Assembly (NCBI RefSeq): GCF_900176505.1
Contig: NZ_FWYB01000016.1
Span: 1 to 64,000 of the forward strand
From: Pedobacter nyackensis
GTDB taxonomy: Bacteria > Bacteroidota > Bacteroidia > Sphingobacteriales > Sphingobacteriaceae
Length of the DNA: 64,000 nucleotides
Direction of reading: 5' to 3'
The notes under the pieces were generated by a model. The model made no database searches. It was not told the DNA's origin and saw only the letters and a program-made list of their open reading frames with translations. A program made the position numbers and the translations under genes. Numbering within the stretch: the first letter of the stretch is position 1; each line of letters starts with the position of its first letter. This document shows positions 1 to 9,151 of the stretch, one piece after another.

Positions 1-272
1 GCTTTCTCCAAGGCCTTTTCCAAGTCCTTTATGCGCTTTTTTAACTCTGCGGTGTCTTTAGTTTTTGGCTTTTCCATAGGAGTTAAAGTTACAGCTCCTT
101 TCTCTAATTTCTTCTTATACCGGTTAACCCAATTGGTTAGAATATAGGTGTTTGGTAATCCATACTTTTTTACAACAGCTGCTGTGGATTGATTCTGGTA
201 GACGACCAGCTCTATCAATTTTTCTTTAAATTCTGCAGGATAATCTAACCTTGCCATTACTTCTTTGTTCAT
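1..272 (-). CDS. IS3-type transposase orfA, cut by window edge
   Basis: The minus strand reads MNKEVMARLDYPAEFKEKLI and continues open to the window edge, so about 90 residues are visible and the 3' end is missing. A helix-turn-helix of the transposase-8 (HTH_Tnp_1) type spans about residues 8-55, including QNQSTAAVVKKYGL and a WVNRYKK segment. A Lys/Glu-rich, probably coiled-coil stretch follows from about residue 70. This is the layout of the small OrfA of IS3-family elements, which binds the element ends and is joined to a DDE-type OrfB by frameshifting. A second possible start is the Met at residue 6. No terminal inverted repeat could be defined in the window, so whether the element is intact is unknown. 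Confidence 0.8.
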   Translation of the reverse strand, partial: MNKEVMARLDYPAEFKEKLIELVVYQNQSTAAVVKKYGLPNTYILTNWVNRYKKKLEKGAVTLTPMEKPKTKDTAELKKRIKDLEKALEK

Positions 273-324
273 CGAAAACTTAGTTTTTTCTCAAAAACTG
301 TAAAGTTATAGACGGATAAGACCA

Positions 325-377
325 GGTGTATAGTAAATCCAGGATTATCAATCAATTGGTGTATAGCCAATCCAGGA
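325..377. repeat. 20-base direct repeat, two copies 33 bases apart
   Basis: GGTGTATAGTAAATCCAGGA at 325-344 recurs as GGTGTATAGCCAATCCAGGA at 358-377, differing at two adjacent bases. The offset is 33 bases, three times the 11-base period of the repeat just downstream. The region lies between the transposase fragment and purH and has no ORF of note. Confidence 0.75.
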
Positions 378-440
378 CGTGACAATAGCTAGAACAAGGA
401 CAATACACAATGTATTATTCTAGGACTATCGGTTATAGCA

Positions 441-480
441 AGTCCATAGTGAGTCCATGGTAAGTCCATGTCAGGTCCAT
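441..480. repeat. 11-base periodic repeat of (A/G)GTCCAT, four copies
   Basis: AGTCCAT occurs at 441-447, 452-458 and 463-469, and GGTCCAT at 474-480, each exactly 11 bases after the last. A related TATAGCAAGTCCATAG stretch at the left edge resembles the TATAGCCAATCCAGGA units upstream. One motif per helical turn would put all copies on the same DNA face. Function is unknown; it could be a protein-binding array or remnant repeats near the mobile element. Confidence 0.75.
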
Positions 481-658
481 GTTTCTATATAAAAACATGG
501 ATTTTCCATTAATTTATATATAAGTTACTTTGGATTTACCTGCTCTTACATATAAGCCCGGTATAAAGCTATTACAAACAGACCATCTAATTTGCGGAGC
601 CTATTATGGGCAATAATCGGACCTGCGAAAGCTCACTCATTATACCATAAATAATCAT

Positions 659-688
659 TTGACATTAAAATAAAAACGGGTAACTTTG
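659..688 (+). promoter_or_regulatory. Bacteroidota sigma-70-type promoter of purH
   Basis: TTG at 659-661 is followed after 19 bases by TAACTTTG at 681-688, a full match to the Bacteroidota -33 TTG / -7 TAnnTTTG consensus. Transcription would begin near 694, about 15 bases before the purH start codon. Confidence 0.8.
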
Positions 689-708
689 CGGCTCAAAATT
701 TTTCTCCA

Positions 709-2235
709 ATGAGTCAATCAATAAAGATCAAAAACGCTTTAATTTCAGTTTATTACAAAGATGGTTTAGAACCATTAGTTCGCTTACTTGCTCAGCAAGG
801 TGTACAATTATTCTCTACCGGAGGTACCGAACAGTTCATTAAAGACCTGAATATCCCTGTTACAGCTGTTGAAGACCTTACTGGTTATCCTTCAATTTTA
901 GGAGGAAGAGTAAAAACATTACATCCGAAAGTTTTTGGTGGTATCTTAAACCGCAGAGGGCTTGGAGCAGATCAGGAGCAGATTGCCGAATATGAAATCC
1001 CTGAAATAGATCTTGTAATTGTTGACTTATATCCTTTCGAGGAAACGGTTAAAGCCGGTGGTTCTGAATCAGACATTATCGAAAAAATAGATATCGGTGG
1101 TATTTCACTGATCAGAGCAGCTGCAAAAAACTTCAATGATGTAGTAATTCTGGCTTCTAAAGATGATTATTCAACTTTAGAAGAACAACTTGAAGCACAA
1201 AATGGAGAAACTACATTAGCTCAGCGTAAAGCGTTCGCTAAAAAAGCATTCCATACTTCATCTCATTACGACACTGCAATTTTCAATTATTTCAATACTG
1301 AAGAGCCACTTAACGTGTTTAAGCATAGCATAAAACAAGCACAAACTTTAAGATATGGTGAGAATCCACATCAACAAGGTGTATTTTATGGAGATCTGAA
1401 TGCCATGTTCACTAAACTGAATGGTAAAGAGCTTTCGTACAACAACCTGGTTGACGTAGATGCTGCTGTTGCTTTAATTGATGAATTCGAAGCACCAACT
1501 TTTGCGATCTTAAAACATACCAATGCTTGTGGTGTAGCGTCAAAACCAACTATTTTAGAAGCATGGAACGTAGCACTTGCCTGTGATCCTGTTTCCGCAT
1601 TTGGTGGTGTATTGATTGCTAACAGAGAAATTGACCTTGCAACTGCAACAGAAATCAACAAATTATTCTTCGAAGTATTAATTGCCCCTTCTTATCAACC
1701 GGAAGCTGTTGAGCTTTTCCGCGCTAAAAAGAACAGGGTAATTTTACAGCGTAATGAAGTTGAACTGAGCAAAAAACAGTTTAAAACTTTATTAAACGGT
1801 GTAATTGAGCAGGATAAAGATTTAATTATCGAAGGTCCTGAGCAAATGACTGCCGTAACTGAAAAAGTGCCTACTGCACAAGAGTTACAAGATTTATACT
1901 TCGCTAACAAAATTGTAAAGCATACAAAATCAAATACAATTGTATTTGTTAAAAACGACCAATTGTTATCAAGTGGTGTTGGCCAGACTTCAAGAGTAGA
2001 TGCTTTAAAGCAAGCTATTGTGAAGGCTGACGCTTTTAACTTCGACTTGAAGGGTTCTGTTATGGCTTCTGATGCGTTCTTCCCTTTCCCGGATTGCGTA
2101 GAAATTGCTGCTGAAGCTGGCATTACCGCTGTTTTACAACCTGGTGGCTCAATTAAGGATGCTGACTCTATCAATATGGCTAACGAAAAAGGAATTGCCA
2201 TGGTTACTACCGGAGTACGTCACTTTAAACACTAA
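709..2235 (+). CDS. purH: Bifunctional AICAR transformylase/IMP cyclohydrolase
   Basis: This cytosolic enzyme carries out the last two steps of IMP synthesis: formyl transfer from 10-formyl-tetrahydrofolate to AICAR, then ring closure to IMP. At 508 residues it is full length. The N-terminal MGS-like cyclohydrolase domain covers about residues 1-150, with STGGT at 36-40 and GGRVKTLHPK at 65-74. The AICARFT domain follows, with RYGENPHQ at 215-222 and the catalytic Lys269-His270 in KHTNACGVA. A well-formed promoter ends about 20 bases upstream and supports the ATG at 709. The next gene, mreB, is 87 bases downstream on the same strand; purH next to mreB is a familiar arrangement in this group, but I see no sign of a functional link. 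Confidence 0.97.
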   Translation: MSQSIKIKNALISVYYKDGLEPLVRLLAQQGVQLFSTGGTEQFIKDLNIPVTAVEDLTGYPSILGGRVKTLHPKVFGGILNRRGLGADQEQIAEYEIPEIDLVIVDLYPFEETVKAGGSESDIIEKIDIGGISLIRAAAKNFNDVVILASKDDYSTLEEQLEAQNGETTLAQRKAFAKKAFHTSSHYDTAIFNYFNTEEPLNVFKHSIKQAQTLRYGENPHQQGVFYGDLNAMFTKLNGKELSYNNLVDVDAAVALIDEFEAPTFAILKHTNACGVASKPTILEAWNVALACDPVSAFGGVLIANREIDLATATEINKLFFEVLIAPSYQPEAVELFRAKKNRVILQRNEVELSKKQFKTLLNGVIEQDKDLIIEGPEQMTAVTEKVPTAQELQDLYFANKIVKHTKSNTIVFVKNDQLLSSGVGQTSRVDALKQAIVKADAFNFDLKGSVMASDAFFPFPDCVEIAAEAGITAVLQPGGSIKDADSINMANEKGIAMVTTGVRHFKH

Positions 2236-2322
2236 TTTATTTATCAGCTAATACAATAAAAAGCCGTAGTTTTACATTAATATAGTACACAGAATTATTA
2301 ATACTTAAATTATCACCTATAA

Positions 2323-3345
2323 ATGGGTTTATTTAATTGGTTTACACAAGAGGTTGCTATCGATTTAGGTACGGCAAACACCTTGATTATACATAATGAC
2401 AAAGTAGTAGTTGATGAGCCTTCAATAGTTGCTTTTGACAGACAAACAAATAAAATTATTGCTATTGGGAGACAAGCCATGCAAATGGAGGGTAAAACCC
2501 ATGATAATATCCGTACGGTAAGACCGCTAAAGGATGGAGTAATTGCAGATTTTAACGCTGCTGAGGCCATGATCAAAGGTATGATCCGTATGTTAAATGG
2601 TGGTAAAGGCTGGATGTTCCCTTCATTAAGAATGGTTATCTGTATCCCTTCAGGTATTACCGAGGTTGAAAAACGCGCGGTAAGAGATTCGGCAGAAATT
2701 GCCGGTGCTAAAGAGGTATACCTGATCCACGAGCCTATGGCTGCTGCTGTAGGTATCGGTATTGATGTGGAAGAACCAATGGGTAATATGATTATCGATA
2801 TCGGTGGTGGTACTACAGAGATTGCTGTAATTGCCTTATCAGGTATTGTATGCGATCAATCTATCCGCGTTGCGGGAGATAACTTCGACTCGGATATTGT
2901 AAACTACATTCGTCGTCAGCACAACATTATGATCGGTGATCGTACTGCTGAGAAAATTAAAATAGAAGTCGGCGCCGCTTTACCTGAATTACAGGATCCA
3001 CCATCTGACTTTGCTGTTCAGGGAAGAGATTTAATGACTGGTGTACCTAAACAAATCACCGTATCTTATACTGAGATTGCACATTGCCTGGATAAATCTA
3101 TTTCTAAAATTGAAGAGGCGATTCTTAAAGCATTAGAGATTACTCCTCCCGAGCTTTCTGCAGATATTTACCAGACTGGTATTTATTTAACCGGTGGCGG
3201 TGCTTTGCTTCGTGGCCTGGATAAACGTGTGGCAGCAAAAACAAAACTTCCTGTCCATGTAGCCGAAGATCCTCTTCGTGCTGTAGTACGCGGAACAGGT
3301 ATCGCCTTAAAGAACATTGGCGGTTTTAAATTTTTAATGCAATAA
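2323..3345 (+). CDS. mreB: Rod shape-determining actin homologue MreB
   Basis: MreB forms membrane-bound filaments that guide lateral cell-wall synthesis by the elongasome. The 340-residue length is normal for the family. The nucleotide-binding phosphate-1 motif is DLGTANTL at residues 14-21, and a second phosphate loop appears as IDIGGGTTEIAV near residue 160. The adenosine-side motif is visible as TGGGALLRGL near residue 290. It is the first gene of a five-gene shape operon with mreC, mreD, a class B PBP and rodA. A strong hairpin in the gap before mreC may tune the amount of MreB relative to the downstream membrane proteins. Confidence 0.97.
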   Translation: MGLFNWFTQEVAIDLGTANTLIIHNDKVVVDEPSIVAFDRQTNKIIAIGRQAMQMEGKTHDNIRTVRPLKDGVIADFNAAEAMIKGMIRMLNGGKGWMFPSLRMVICIPSGITEVEKRAVRDSAEIAGAKEVYLIHEPMAAAVGIGIDVEEPMGNMIIDIGGGTTEIAVIALSGIVCDQSIRVAGDNFDSDIVNYIRRQHNIMIGDRTAEKIKIEVGAALPELQDPPSDFAVQGRDLMTGVPKQITVSYTEIAHCLDKSISKIEEAILKALEITPPELSADIYQTGIYLTGGGALLRGLDKRVAAKTKLPVHVAEDPLRAVVRGTGIALKNIGGFKFLMQ

Positions 3346-3363
3346 TTAAATGAATAATAGCTT

Positions 3364-3399
3364 AATGAAGGTTTCTAAAGAACATTAGAAACCTTCATT
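3364..3399 (+). terminator. 15-bp hairpin between mreB and mreC
   Basis: AATGAAGGTTTCTAA (3364-3378) and TTAGAAACCTTCATT (3385-3399) pair perfectly around the six-base loop AGAACA. No real T-run follows (ATTTAC), so full termination is doubtful. A partial terminator, or a processing or 3'-end stabilising structure, fits the high MreB to low MreC/MreD need. Confidence 0.7.
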
Positions 3400-3417
3400 A
3401 TTTACATCTCCCTGAAT

Positions 3418-4254
3418 ATGCGTAACCTTTGGATTTTCTTAAACAGATATAACGCATTTTTCTTTTTTATTATTTTTTTTACAGTTGGTGTTATCTTAAC
3501 TATAAAAAACAACGCCTATCAACGGAGCATAACTGTAAACTCTACCAATGAGGTAGTAGGAGAAGTTTACCAAAACCTGAATGTCTTAAAGAAGTACCTT
3601 AATCTAGGTCCGGTAAATGATAGCCTTTCCGCCGAAAATGCTAAACTAAAAACGGAATTACTATCACTTCAAAATATTGACAGTGCAAAAGCAGTTACTG
3701 TTACTGACACGGCAAACAAGCCCGTGTATACTTATTTATCCGCAAGGGTAATTAAGAACTCTATTACATTGCGAAACAATGTCATCACGATCAATAAAGG
3801 AAGGGCAGATGGAATTGCTCCTGATATGGCAGTGATTTCTCCCGGACAAGGTGTAGTTGGTTTTGTGCTGGATGTTTCCGAGCACCTGGCTACGATTCGA
3901 TCCCTATTACACAAAGACGCTAAAATAAGTGTTACCCTTAAAAAAAGTAATGCGCTAGGTATATTGGTATGGGGCGTCGGTAATTCTGATTTTTCAAAAG
4001 CCTTTGTAAAGGAAATCCCCAATCACTTTAAAGTAAGTCTTAAAGACACCATTGTTACTTCAGGCTTCTCACGTTTCCCTGCTGGTATTCCTGTAGGGAT
4101 TGTAACCAATACTGCAGTACCGACAGGAGACAATTTCATGTCGGTGGAGGTCAAACTTTTCAATGATTTTAGTACTTTACAATATGTTTACGTGGTGAGT
4201 TACAAATATGCAGCCGAACAAAAAGAATTAGAAGCAAAGTTACCCAATGAATAG
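3418..4254 (+). CDS. mreC: Rod shape-determining protein MreC
   Basis: MreC is a single-pass inner-membrane protein that links cytoplasmic MreB to periplasmic PBP2 and activates the elongasome. The 278-residue protein has one N-terminal membrane helix (about residues 9-28), a short coiled coil (about 60-85) and the MreC beta-barrel domain, with GRADGIAPDMAVISPGQGVV-type sequence near residue 130 and SGFSRFPAGIPVGIV near residue 220. The 3' end overlaps the mreD start by 8 bases, which indicates translational coupling. Confidence 0.95.
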   Translation: MRNLWIFLNRYNAFFFFIIFFTVGVILTIKNNAYQRSITVNSTNEVVGEVYQNLNVLKKYLNLGPVNDSLSAENAKLKTELLSLQNIDSAKAVTVTDTANKPVYTYLSARVIKNSITLRNNVITINKGRADGIAPDMAVISPGQGVVGFVLDVSEHLATIRSLLHKDAKISVTLKKSNALGILVWGVGNSDFSKAFVKEIPNHFKVSLKDTIVTSGFSRFPAGIPVGIVTNTAVPTGDNFMSVEVKLFNDFSTLQYVYVVSYKYAAEQKELEAKLPNE

Positions 4255-4762
4255 TAAGTTAATACTGGTAAATATAGTCAGGTGGTTTGTACTACTTTTA
4301 ATTCAAATTCTTTTGTTAAGGAATTTGAGTTTCTACAATATGGCCACACCTTTTGTGTACATTATATTCCTCTTACTGATTCCTTTCGGCACGCCTAACC
4401 TGTTGCTCTATTTAATCGCTTTTGCAACGGGCTTAACCTTAGATGCATTTTACGACACCCTTGGTGTACATACAGCGGCATGTGTGGCCTTGGCTTTTGT
4501 AAGGATCCTATTTATTTCCGTGACCATGAATCGTGATGGCTTTGATGAACCTGAACCGACCTTAGGTAATATGGGCTTTAAATGGTTTATCATCTATGCA
4601 CTGTTGTGTACTTTATCTCACCACCTGGTTTTGTTCTTTTTAGAAACTTTCAGGTTAGTAGAATTCTCTTATACATTGATGAGATGTTTTTTCAGCGTCG
4701 CATTTACTTTGTTTAGTGTTGTATTGATAGAATTTATATTCTATAATAGAAAGATGCGCTAA
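4247..4762 (+). CDS. mreD: Rod shape-determining protein MreD
   Basis: A 171-residue, very hydrophobic protein with about five membrane helices and almost no soluble domain. Its size, topology and place between mreC and the class B PBP identify it as MreD, the integral membrane partner of MreC. Sequence similarity in this family is low, so position in the operon is the main evidence. It overlaps mreC by 8 bases, and its stop shares one base with the next start (TAATG at 4760-4764). Confidence 0.9.
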   Translation: MNSKLILVNIVRWFVLLLIQILLLRNLSFYNMATPFVYIIFLLLIPFGTPNLLLYLIAFATGLTLDAFYDTLGVHTAACVALAFVRILFISVTMNRDGFDEPEPTLGNMGFKWFIIYALLCTLSHHLVLFFLETFRLVEFSYTLMRCFFSVAFTLFSVVLIEFIFYNRKMR

Positions 4763-6702
4763 TGGACAATCTGTTTAATCGAAAATATGTTATACAGGTA
4801 TTGTTCATTGTTGTTGCTCTGATTTTACTTGGTACACTTTTTTATATACAGGTTGCGAGCGAAAAATATTTCATTGCCGCAGAGAGTAACGTGCTGAAGA
4901 AGATTTATACTTTCCCGGCGCGTGGTGTTATTTATGACCGCAATGAAAAACCACTGGCTCAAAATGAAGCGGTTTATGACCTGATGGTCATTCCAAATCA
5001 GGTGAAAGAGTTTGATACGGCTGCACTTTGCCGGATTATTGATATAGACATGAAGCGTTTTGCGCGAAATTTCAATAAAGCATCCGCCCAATCAAGGTAC
5101 CAACCGAGTATTTTTGAGCGCCAGTTATCGGTACAGGTCTACGCAACCTTGTCTGAACAACTATCGCGTTTTCCAGGCTTCTTTGTCCAAAGCAGAACCA
5201 TCAGGCATTATCCTGATAGCGTAGCTGCCCATTTCCTTGGATACATAAAAGAGGTATCTCCGCTCGACATTCAGAACTCTGAAGGATATTACCGATCGGG
5301 AGATTACATAGGTAAATCAGGGGTAGAAAAATCTTATGAGACCTTACTGAGGGGCGAAAGAGGGATCGTAAACATGATGTACGATGTCCGAAACGTTCCC
5401 AAAGGAAGCTATGCAGAAGGTCGATTTGATACAGCCGCAGTATCAGGAGACCGACTTATTTCATCATTAGACCTTAAGTTGCAAAAGCTTGGAGAGGACC
5501 TGATGCGCAATAAAGTCGGTAGTATCGTAGCTATAGAACCTGCGTCCGGGGAGATACTTGCTTTTGTAAGCAGTCCTACCTATGACCCCAATTTAATGGT
5601 TGGAAGAAGCCAGGGTAATAATTACATGGAGCTGCTAAAAAACCCAAATCGTGTATTTAATATTCGTCCGATACAAGGCTACTACTCTCCTGGTTCATCG
5701 TTCAAACCTCTGGATGCATTGTTAGGCCTGCAGGAAGGTGTGATTGATCCGAGTATGACATTTAACTGTCCTGGTTATTTCAAGGTTGGAGGCCATACGG
5801 TAAAATGCGAACACGTAGATGGGAACATCGCTTTAAGAATGGGTCTTGCCCGTTCTTGTAATACTTACGCCTGTTATGTGTTTCAAAAATTACTTACACA
5901 GCGTAAATATCCAAATCAGCGTGTAGCTTATGATGAATGGCAAAAAAAGGTCAGGAAATTTGGTCTTGGAGAAAAACTAGGTATTGATTTGCCTTCGGAA
6001 CGTAACGGAAGATTATATGATGCCGCTTACTATTCTGGTAAATACAGCAAATACTGGAACTATGGTACCGTAATTTCACTCGCCATTGGTCAGGGGGAAA
6101 TGGACGCAACTCCTTTACAAATGGCTAATATTATGGCCATCATTGCTAATCGTGGTTATTACATCAAGCCTCACCTGGTTAAAGCTATTGGAAAAAACAG
6201 GGTGATTAAAAAAGAATATGTAAAAAAGAATTACGTGGATGTGGAAGCCAGACATTTTGAACCCGTAATTGATGGGATGCAGGATGCGGTAAACGCTCCA
6301 TGGGGAACGGCTATCCAATCGCGGATAGACGGTATAGTGATGTGCGGGAAAACGGGTACAGTACAAAATCCACGTGGGAAAAACCACTCAGTGTTTATTG
6401 GTTTTGCGCCAAGGGATAACCCAAAAATTGCGATTGCTGTAATTGTTGAAAATGCAGGCTATGGTAGTACTTATGCTGCGCCTATAGCCAGTTATATTGC
6501 AGAGCAATACTTAAAAGGAGAAGTTTCTAAATATAAACTTGCCCAGGTTGCGTGGATGAAGAGCCAGGTTATTTTACCTGAACCTCCAAAGCCAAAGGTA
6601 AAGCCAAAACCGAAGGGGACTGATTCGATAGAAAAGGTAACCACTCCGGTATTGCCAGATCAAAATCACACAAAAAGTAAACCTATTCAGATTACACAAT
6701 GA
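4762..6702 (+). CDS. mrdA: Penicillin-binding protein 2 (elongation transpeptidase)
   Basis: A class B PBP that cross-links peptidoglycan during side-wall growth, working with RodA. The 646-residue protein has an N-terminal membrane helix (about 10-30) and a PBP dimerisation domain with the RGVIYDRNEKPLA motif near residue 54. The transpeptidase domain has SSFK with catalytic Ser312 and Lys315, SCN near residue 369 and KTGT at 530-533. A Pro/Lys-rich tail follows residue 610 and ends in a Thr/Ser/Gln-rich segment, which is common for PBP2 of this phylum. The gene overlaps mreD by one base and rodA by four (ATGA), so all are one translationally coupled unit. Confidence 0.95.
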   Translation: MDNLFNRKYVIQVLFIVVALILLGTLFYIQVASEKYFIAAESNVLKKIYTFPARGVIYDRNEKPLAQNEAVYDLMVIPNQVKEFDTAALCRIIDIDMKRFARNFNKASAQSRYQPSIFERQLSVQVYATLSEQLSRFPGFFVQSRTIRHYPDSVAAHFLGYIKEVSPLDIQNSEGYYRSGDYIGKSGVEKSYETLLRGERGIVNMMYDVRNVPKGSYAEGRFDTAAVSGDRLISSLDLKLQKLGEDLMRNKVGSIVAIEPASGEILAFVSSPTYDPNLMVGRSQGNNYMELLKNPNRVFNIRPIQGYYSPGSSFKPLDALLGLQEGVIDPSMTFNCPGYFKVGGHTVKCEHVDGNIALRMGLARSCNTYACYVFQKLLTQRKYPNQRVAYDEWQKKVRKFGLGEKLGIDLPSERNGRLYDAAYYSGKYSKYWNYGTVISLAIGQGEMDATPLQMANIMAIIANRGYYIKPHLVKAIGKNRVIKKEYVKKNYVDVEARHFEPVIDGMQDAVNAPWGTAIQSRIDGIVMCGKTGTVQNPRGKNHSVFIGFAPRDNPKIAIAVIVENAGYGSTYAAPIASYIAEQYLKGEVSKYKLAQVAWMKSQVILPEPPKPKVKPKPKGTDSIEKVTTPVLPDQNHTKSKPIQITQ

Positions 6703-7967
6703 TCAATCAGCAAAGTAACAACAGGTTCTTCTTTAATGTAGACTGGGTAACTATCCTGATCTATATAGCACTGTGTGCTATTGGTTTTGTAAATATCTAT
6801 GCTTCGATACCTCAAGTTGAAGAATCCACCGCTTTTAATTTTGCCTCCAATTATGGCAAGCAACTAATCTTCATCATGACAGGCTTAGTACTGGGTTTCT
6901 CCATACTATTGCTTGATGCGAAGTTTTTCAGCATCTTCTCTCCTATCATTTATGGGGTAACAATGATCTTATTGCTGGTTGTATTGGTTGTTGGACGTAA
7001 TGTGGGCGGTAACCAAGCCTGGATACCAATAGGATCATTCCGCTTACAACCATCAGAGCTAGCCAAATTTGGTACAGCATTGCTACTGGCCAGATATATC
7101 AGTTCCTTTAATCCAAAGCTCAATACGTTAAAACCAGTATTGATCGCAGCTGTGATCATCGTTGTGCCTATGTGTCTGATCATGTTGCAACCCGATGCTG
7201 GCTCGATGCTGGTGTTTCTTTCCTTTATGTTCCCCTTATACCGCGAAGGTTTACCTGGTTATTTATTGATCATTTTCTGGGGAATGGTGCTTTTATTCAT
7301 TCTAAACCTTTTTCTTTCTCAATGGGTACTGATTTCAATAATATTGATTCTAGGTGGATTATTCATCTACTTCAATAAGAAAAAGCATCAGCGAATGATC
7401 ATGATCGGTATCATTATGATCTCTGCAATCGGCTATCTGTTTATTGCCAAATTGGTGTTTGAGAATGTTTTACAACCACATCAACGTACGCGAATTGAAC
7501 TGATTCTCGGTCTTAAAACCGACCCAAAAGGTGCGGGATATAATGTGAATCAATCAAAAATAGCCATTGGCTCGGGGCAGCTTACCGGTCGTGGTTTTTT
7601 ACAGGGCACACAAACCAAATATGGTTACGTACCGGAACAAAGTACCGATTTCATTTTTTCTACCATTGGAGAGGAATGGGGATTTGCTGGTTGCTTTGTA
7701 GTAATTGGACTATACATGTTTTTACTGCTCAGGATCGTCAATCTCGCAGAACGGCAACGATCTACCTTCTCACGCGTTTACGGCTACTGTGTGGCTTGTA
7801 TCATCTTCTTCCACGTATTTATCAATATAGGGATGACTATAGGTATTATACCGGTAATCGGTATACCCCTACCATTTATCAGTTACGGAGGATCTTCATT
7901 ATGGAGCTTTACCGTATTGCTGTTCATCTTCCTTAAGTTGGATTCGAACAGAATGGGATTCATTTAA
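6699..7967 (+). CDS. rodA: SEDS peptidoglycan glycosyltransferase RodA
   Basis: RodA polymerises lipid II into glycan strands with the class B PBP encoded just upstream. The 422-residue protein has about ten membrane helices. SEDS family sequences include QPSELAKFGTALLLARY near residue 125, GYNVNQSKIAIGSGQLTGRGF near 280 and the C-terminal IPLPFISYGGSS near 390. An extended hydrophobic section with short loops (about 180-250) replaces the usual central loop. It is the last gene of the operon; the facing gene on the other strand ends 27 bases away. Confidence 0.95.
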   Translation: MINQQSNNRFFFNVDWVTILIYIALCAIGFVNIYASIPQVEESTAFNFASNYGKQLIFIMTGLVLGFSILLLDAKFFSIFSPIIYGVTMILLLVVLVVGRNVGGNQAWIPIGSFRLQPSELAKFGTALLLARYISSFNPKLNTLKPVLIAAVIIVVPMCLIMLQPDAGSMLVFLSFMFPLYREGLPGYLLIIFWGMVLLFILNLFLSQWVLISIILILGGLFIYFNKKKHQRMIMIGIIMISAIGYLFIAKLVFENVLQPHQRTRIELILGLKTDPKGAGYNVNQSKIAIGSGQLTGRGFLQGTQTKYGYVPEQSTDFIFSTIGEEWGFAGCFVVIGLYMFLLLRIVNLAERQRSTFSRVYGYCVACIIFFHVFINIGMTIGIIPVIGIPLPFISYGGSSLWSFTVLLFIFLKLDSNRMGFI

Positions 7968-7994
7968 ATAGCTTTTTGCTAAGCCTTATAAACA

Positions 7995-9053
7995 TTACTT
8001 ACTCGGGAAACGTTGATTCAACAGCTCGTAAAACTGATCAACAGTACCTTGCTTGGAGGACCAGTTATTTTTCACAGCATAATTCTGCTGCAAAAAGTTA
8101 TCCGCAGTTTTAAAATCAGGCATTTTATTGATCAGTTCAATCGCTTCCGCATAAGCAAGATTATAACCATTAAACAGATCTTTTATATAAAGTAGTTTTT
8201 GATTAAGATTTATAGCCTGCTTTAAATCAGTAATTGCAGTTTTATTATTTTCCTCATTCAGACTCGTCGAAAAGTTGCTTTTTCCTGCCAGCAAATCATT
8301 TAGTGTAGGTCGCACCTGATTCAGATCCGGCTCTGCAGAACGGGGAACTTCTACTATTTTATCTGCCACAGGTTCAACAGCAGGTTGTACGATTATTTTC
8401 TCTTCAACTTTCTCTGGCATTGGTTCCTCAACCGGAGCAGTCTCCACCTTCTCTGCGAATAAAACAGGCTCAGCACTAACCTCCTCCTCTACTTCGATCA
8501 ATTGTTGCTGGAGCTGGCTATCTCTTAATCTTTGCTTCTGAGCAATGATCTCTTCTTCCTGTCTGCTTAAAGGTCTATCGAAAATTGCATTAACGGGCTT
8601 CTCCTCGAACTCAAACTTATCTGTTAAAGATTCTTCATTTAATAAGAACTCAAATTTTAAAGGTTCACGTTCTGGCTCCTGCTCTTCAACTTGCGGCGGA
8701 GTAACCACAACTTCAGATTCCTCTTCGTTATCGTCCTCCTCATTTTCAACAGCATATGCAGCTTCCAGTTCCTCAAGTGTTTTCTCTTTAGCCATTACGG
8801 GCTCTTTCTCCTGTATAGCAGTTACAACGGGAGTCTGGTCTTCAGTATGTTCCTGAATAGCCTTTTGAGGTTTATTGCTATTAATTTTCCTTACTATCTG
8901 AACATGATCTGATAAAAAATTTGTGTTCGCCAGAAAAAGCTCCAGTTCTAACTCATTGAGTTGACTCGGGTTTCGAGCCAAAAACTCATATTGATCCTGT
9001 AGCTCATTTAATATCTGTCCTACTTTTTTAAAAATATCCTCTTGGTTCATCAT
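7995..9053 (-). CDS. Acidic conserved protein of unknown function
   Basis: I do not recognise a family. The 352-residue protein has three parts. Residues 1-65 are helical (EDIFKKVGQILNELQDQYEF). About 65-270 is a Glu/Val/Pro-rich low-complexity stretch, probably disordered. A compact C-terminal part of about 85 residues contains LNDLLAGK, ITDLKQAINLNQKLLYIKDL and a final FYELLNQRFP. No signal peptide or membrane helix is seen, so it is probably cytoplasmic. Ordered ends joined by an acidic linker suggest a scaffold or adaptor. It faces rodA tail to tail and is divergent from tdk. The ATG at 9053 is preceded by a second possible start only one codon away. Confidence 0.75.
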   Translation of the reverse strand: MMNQEDIFKKVGQILNELQDQYEFLARNPSQLNELELELFLANTNFLSDHVQIVRKINSNKPQKAIQEHTEDQTPVVTAIQEKEPVMAKEKTLEELEAAYAVENEEDDNEEESEVVVTPPQVEEQEPEREPLKFEFLLNEESLTDKFEFEEKPVNAIFDRPLSRQEEEIIAQKQRLRDSQLQQQLIEVEEEVSAEPVLFAEKVETAPVEEPMPEKVEEKIIVQPAVEPVADKIVEVPRSAEPDLNQVRPTLNDLLAGKSNFSTSLNEENNKTAITDLKQAINLNQKLLYIKDLFNGYNLAYAEAIELINKMPDFKTADNFLQQNYAVKNNWSSKQGTVDQFYELLNQRFPSK

Positions 9054-9151
9054 AATTTAATAACGGGAGAATTGACGATTTATGTTGGTAACTTGACATT
9101 CAAAAGTACTACAAAATTCTGATATTAGCAGGCTCTTAAATCCAATCAGGC

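Noticed and set aside
325..480. CRISPR array
   Set aside because: Units are 7-20 bases with no constant spacers of 30 bases or more, and no cas genes are nearby.
1386..2201. Two long antisense reading frames inside purH
   Set aside because: They lie opposite a full-length, strongly conserved enzyme and have no family motifs; they are shadows of its codon pattern.
8545..8856. Ser-rich plus-strand reading frame
   Set aside because: It is the antisense of the Glu-rich linker in the acidic protein gene; Glu codons read as Ser/Leu on the other strand.
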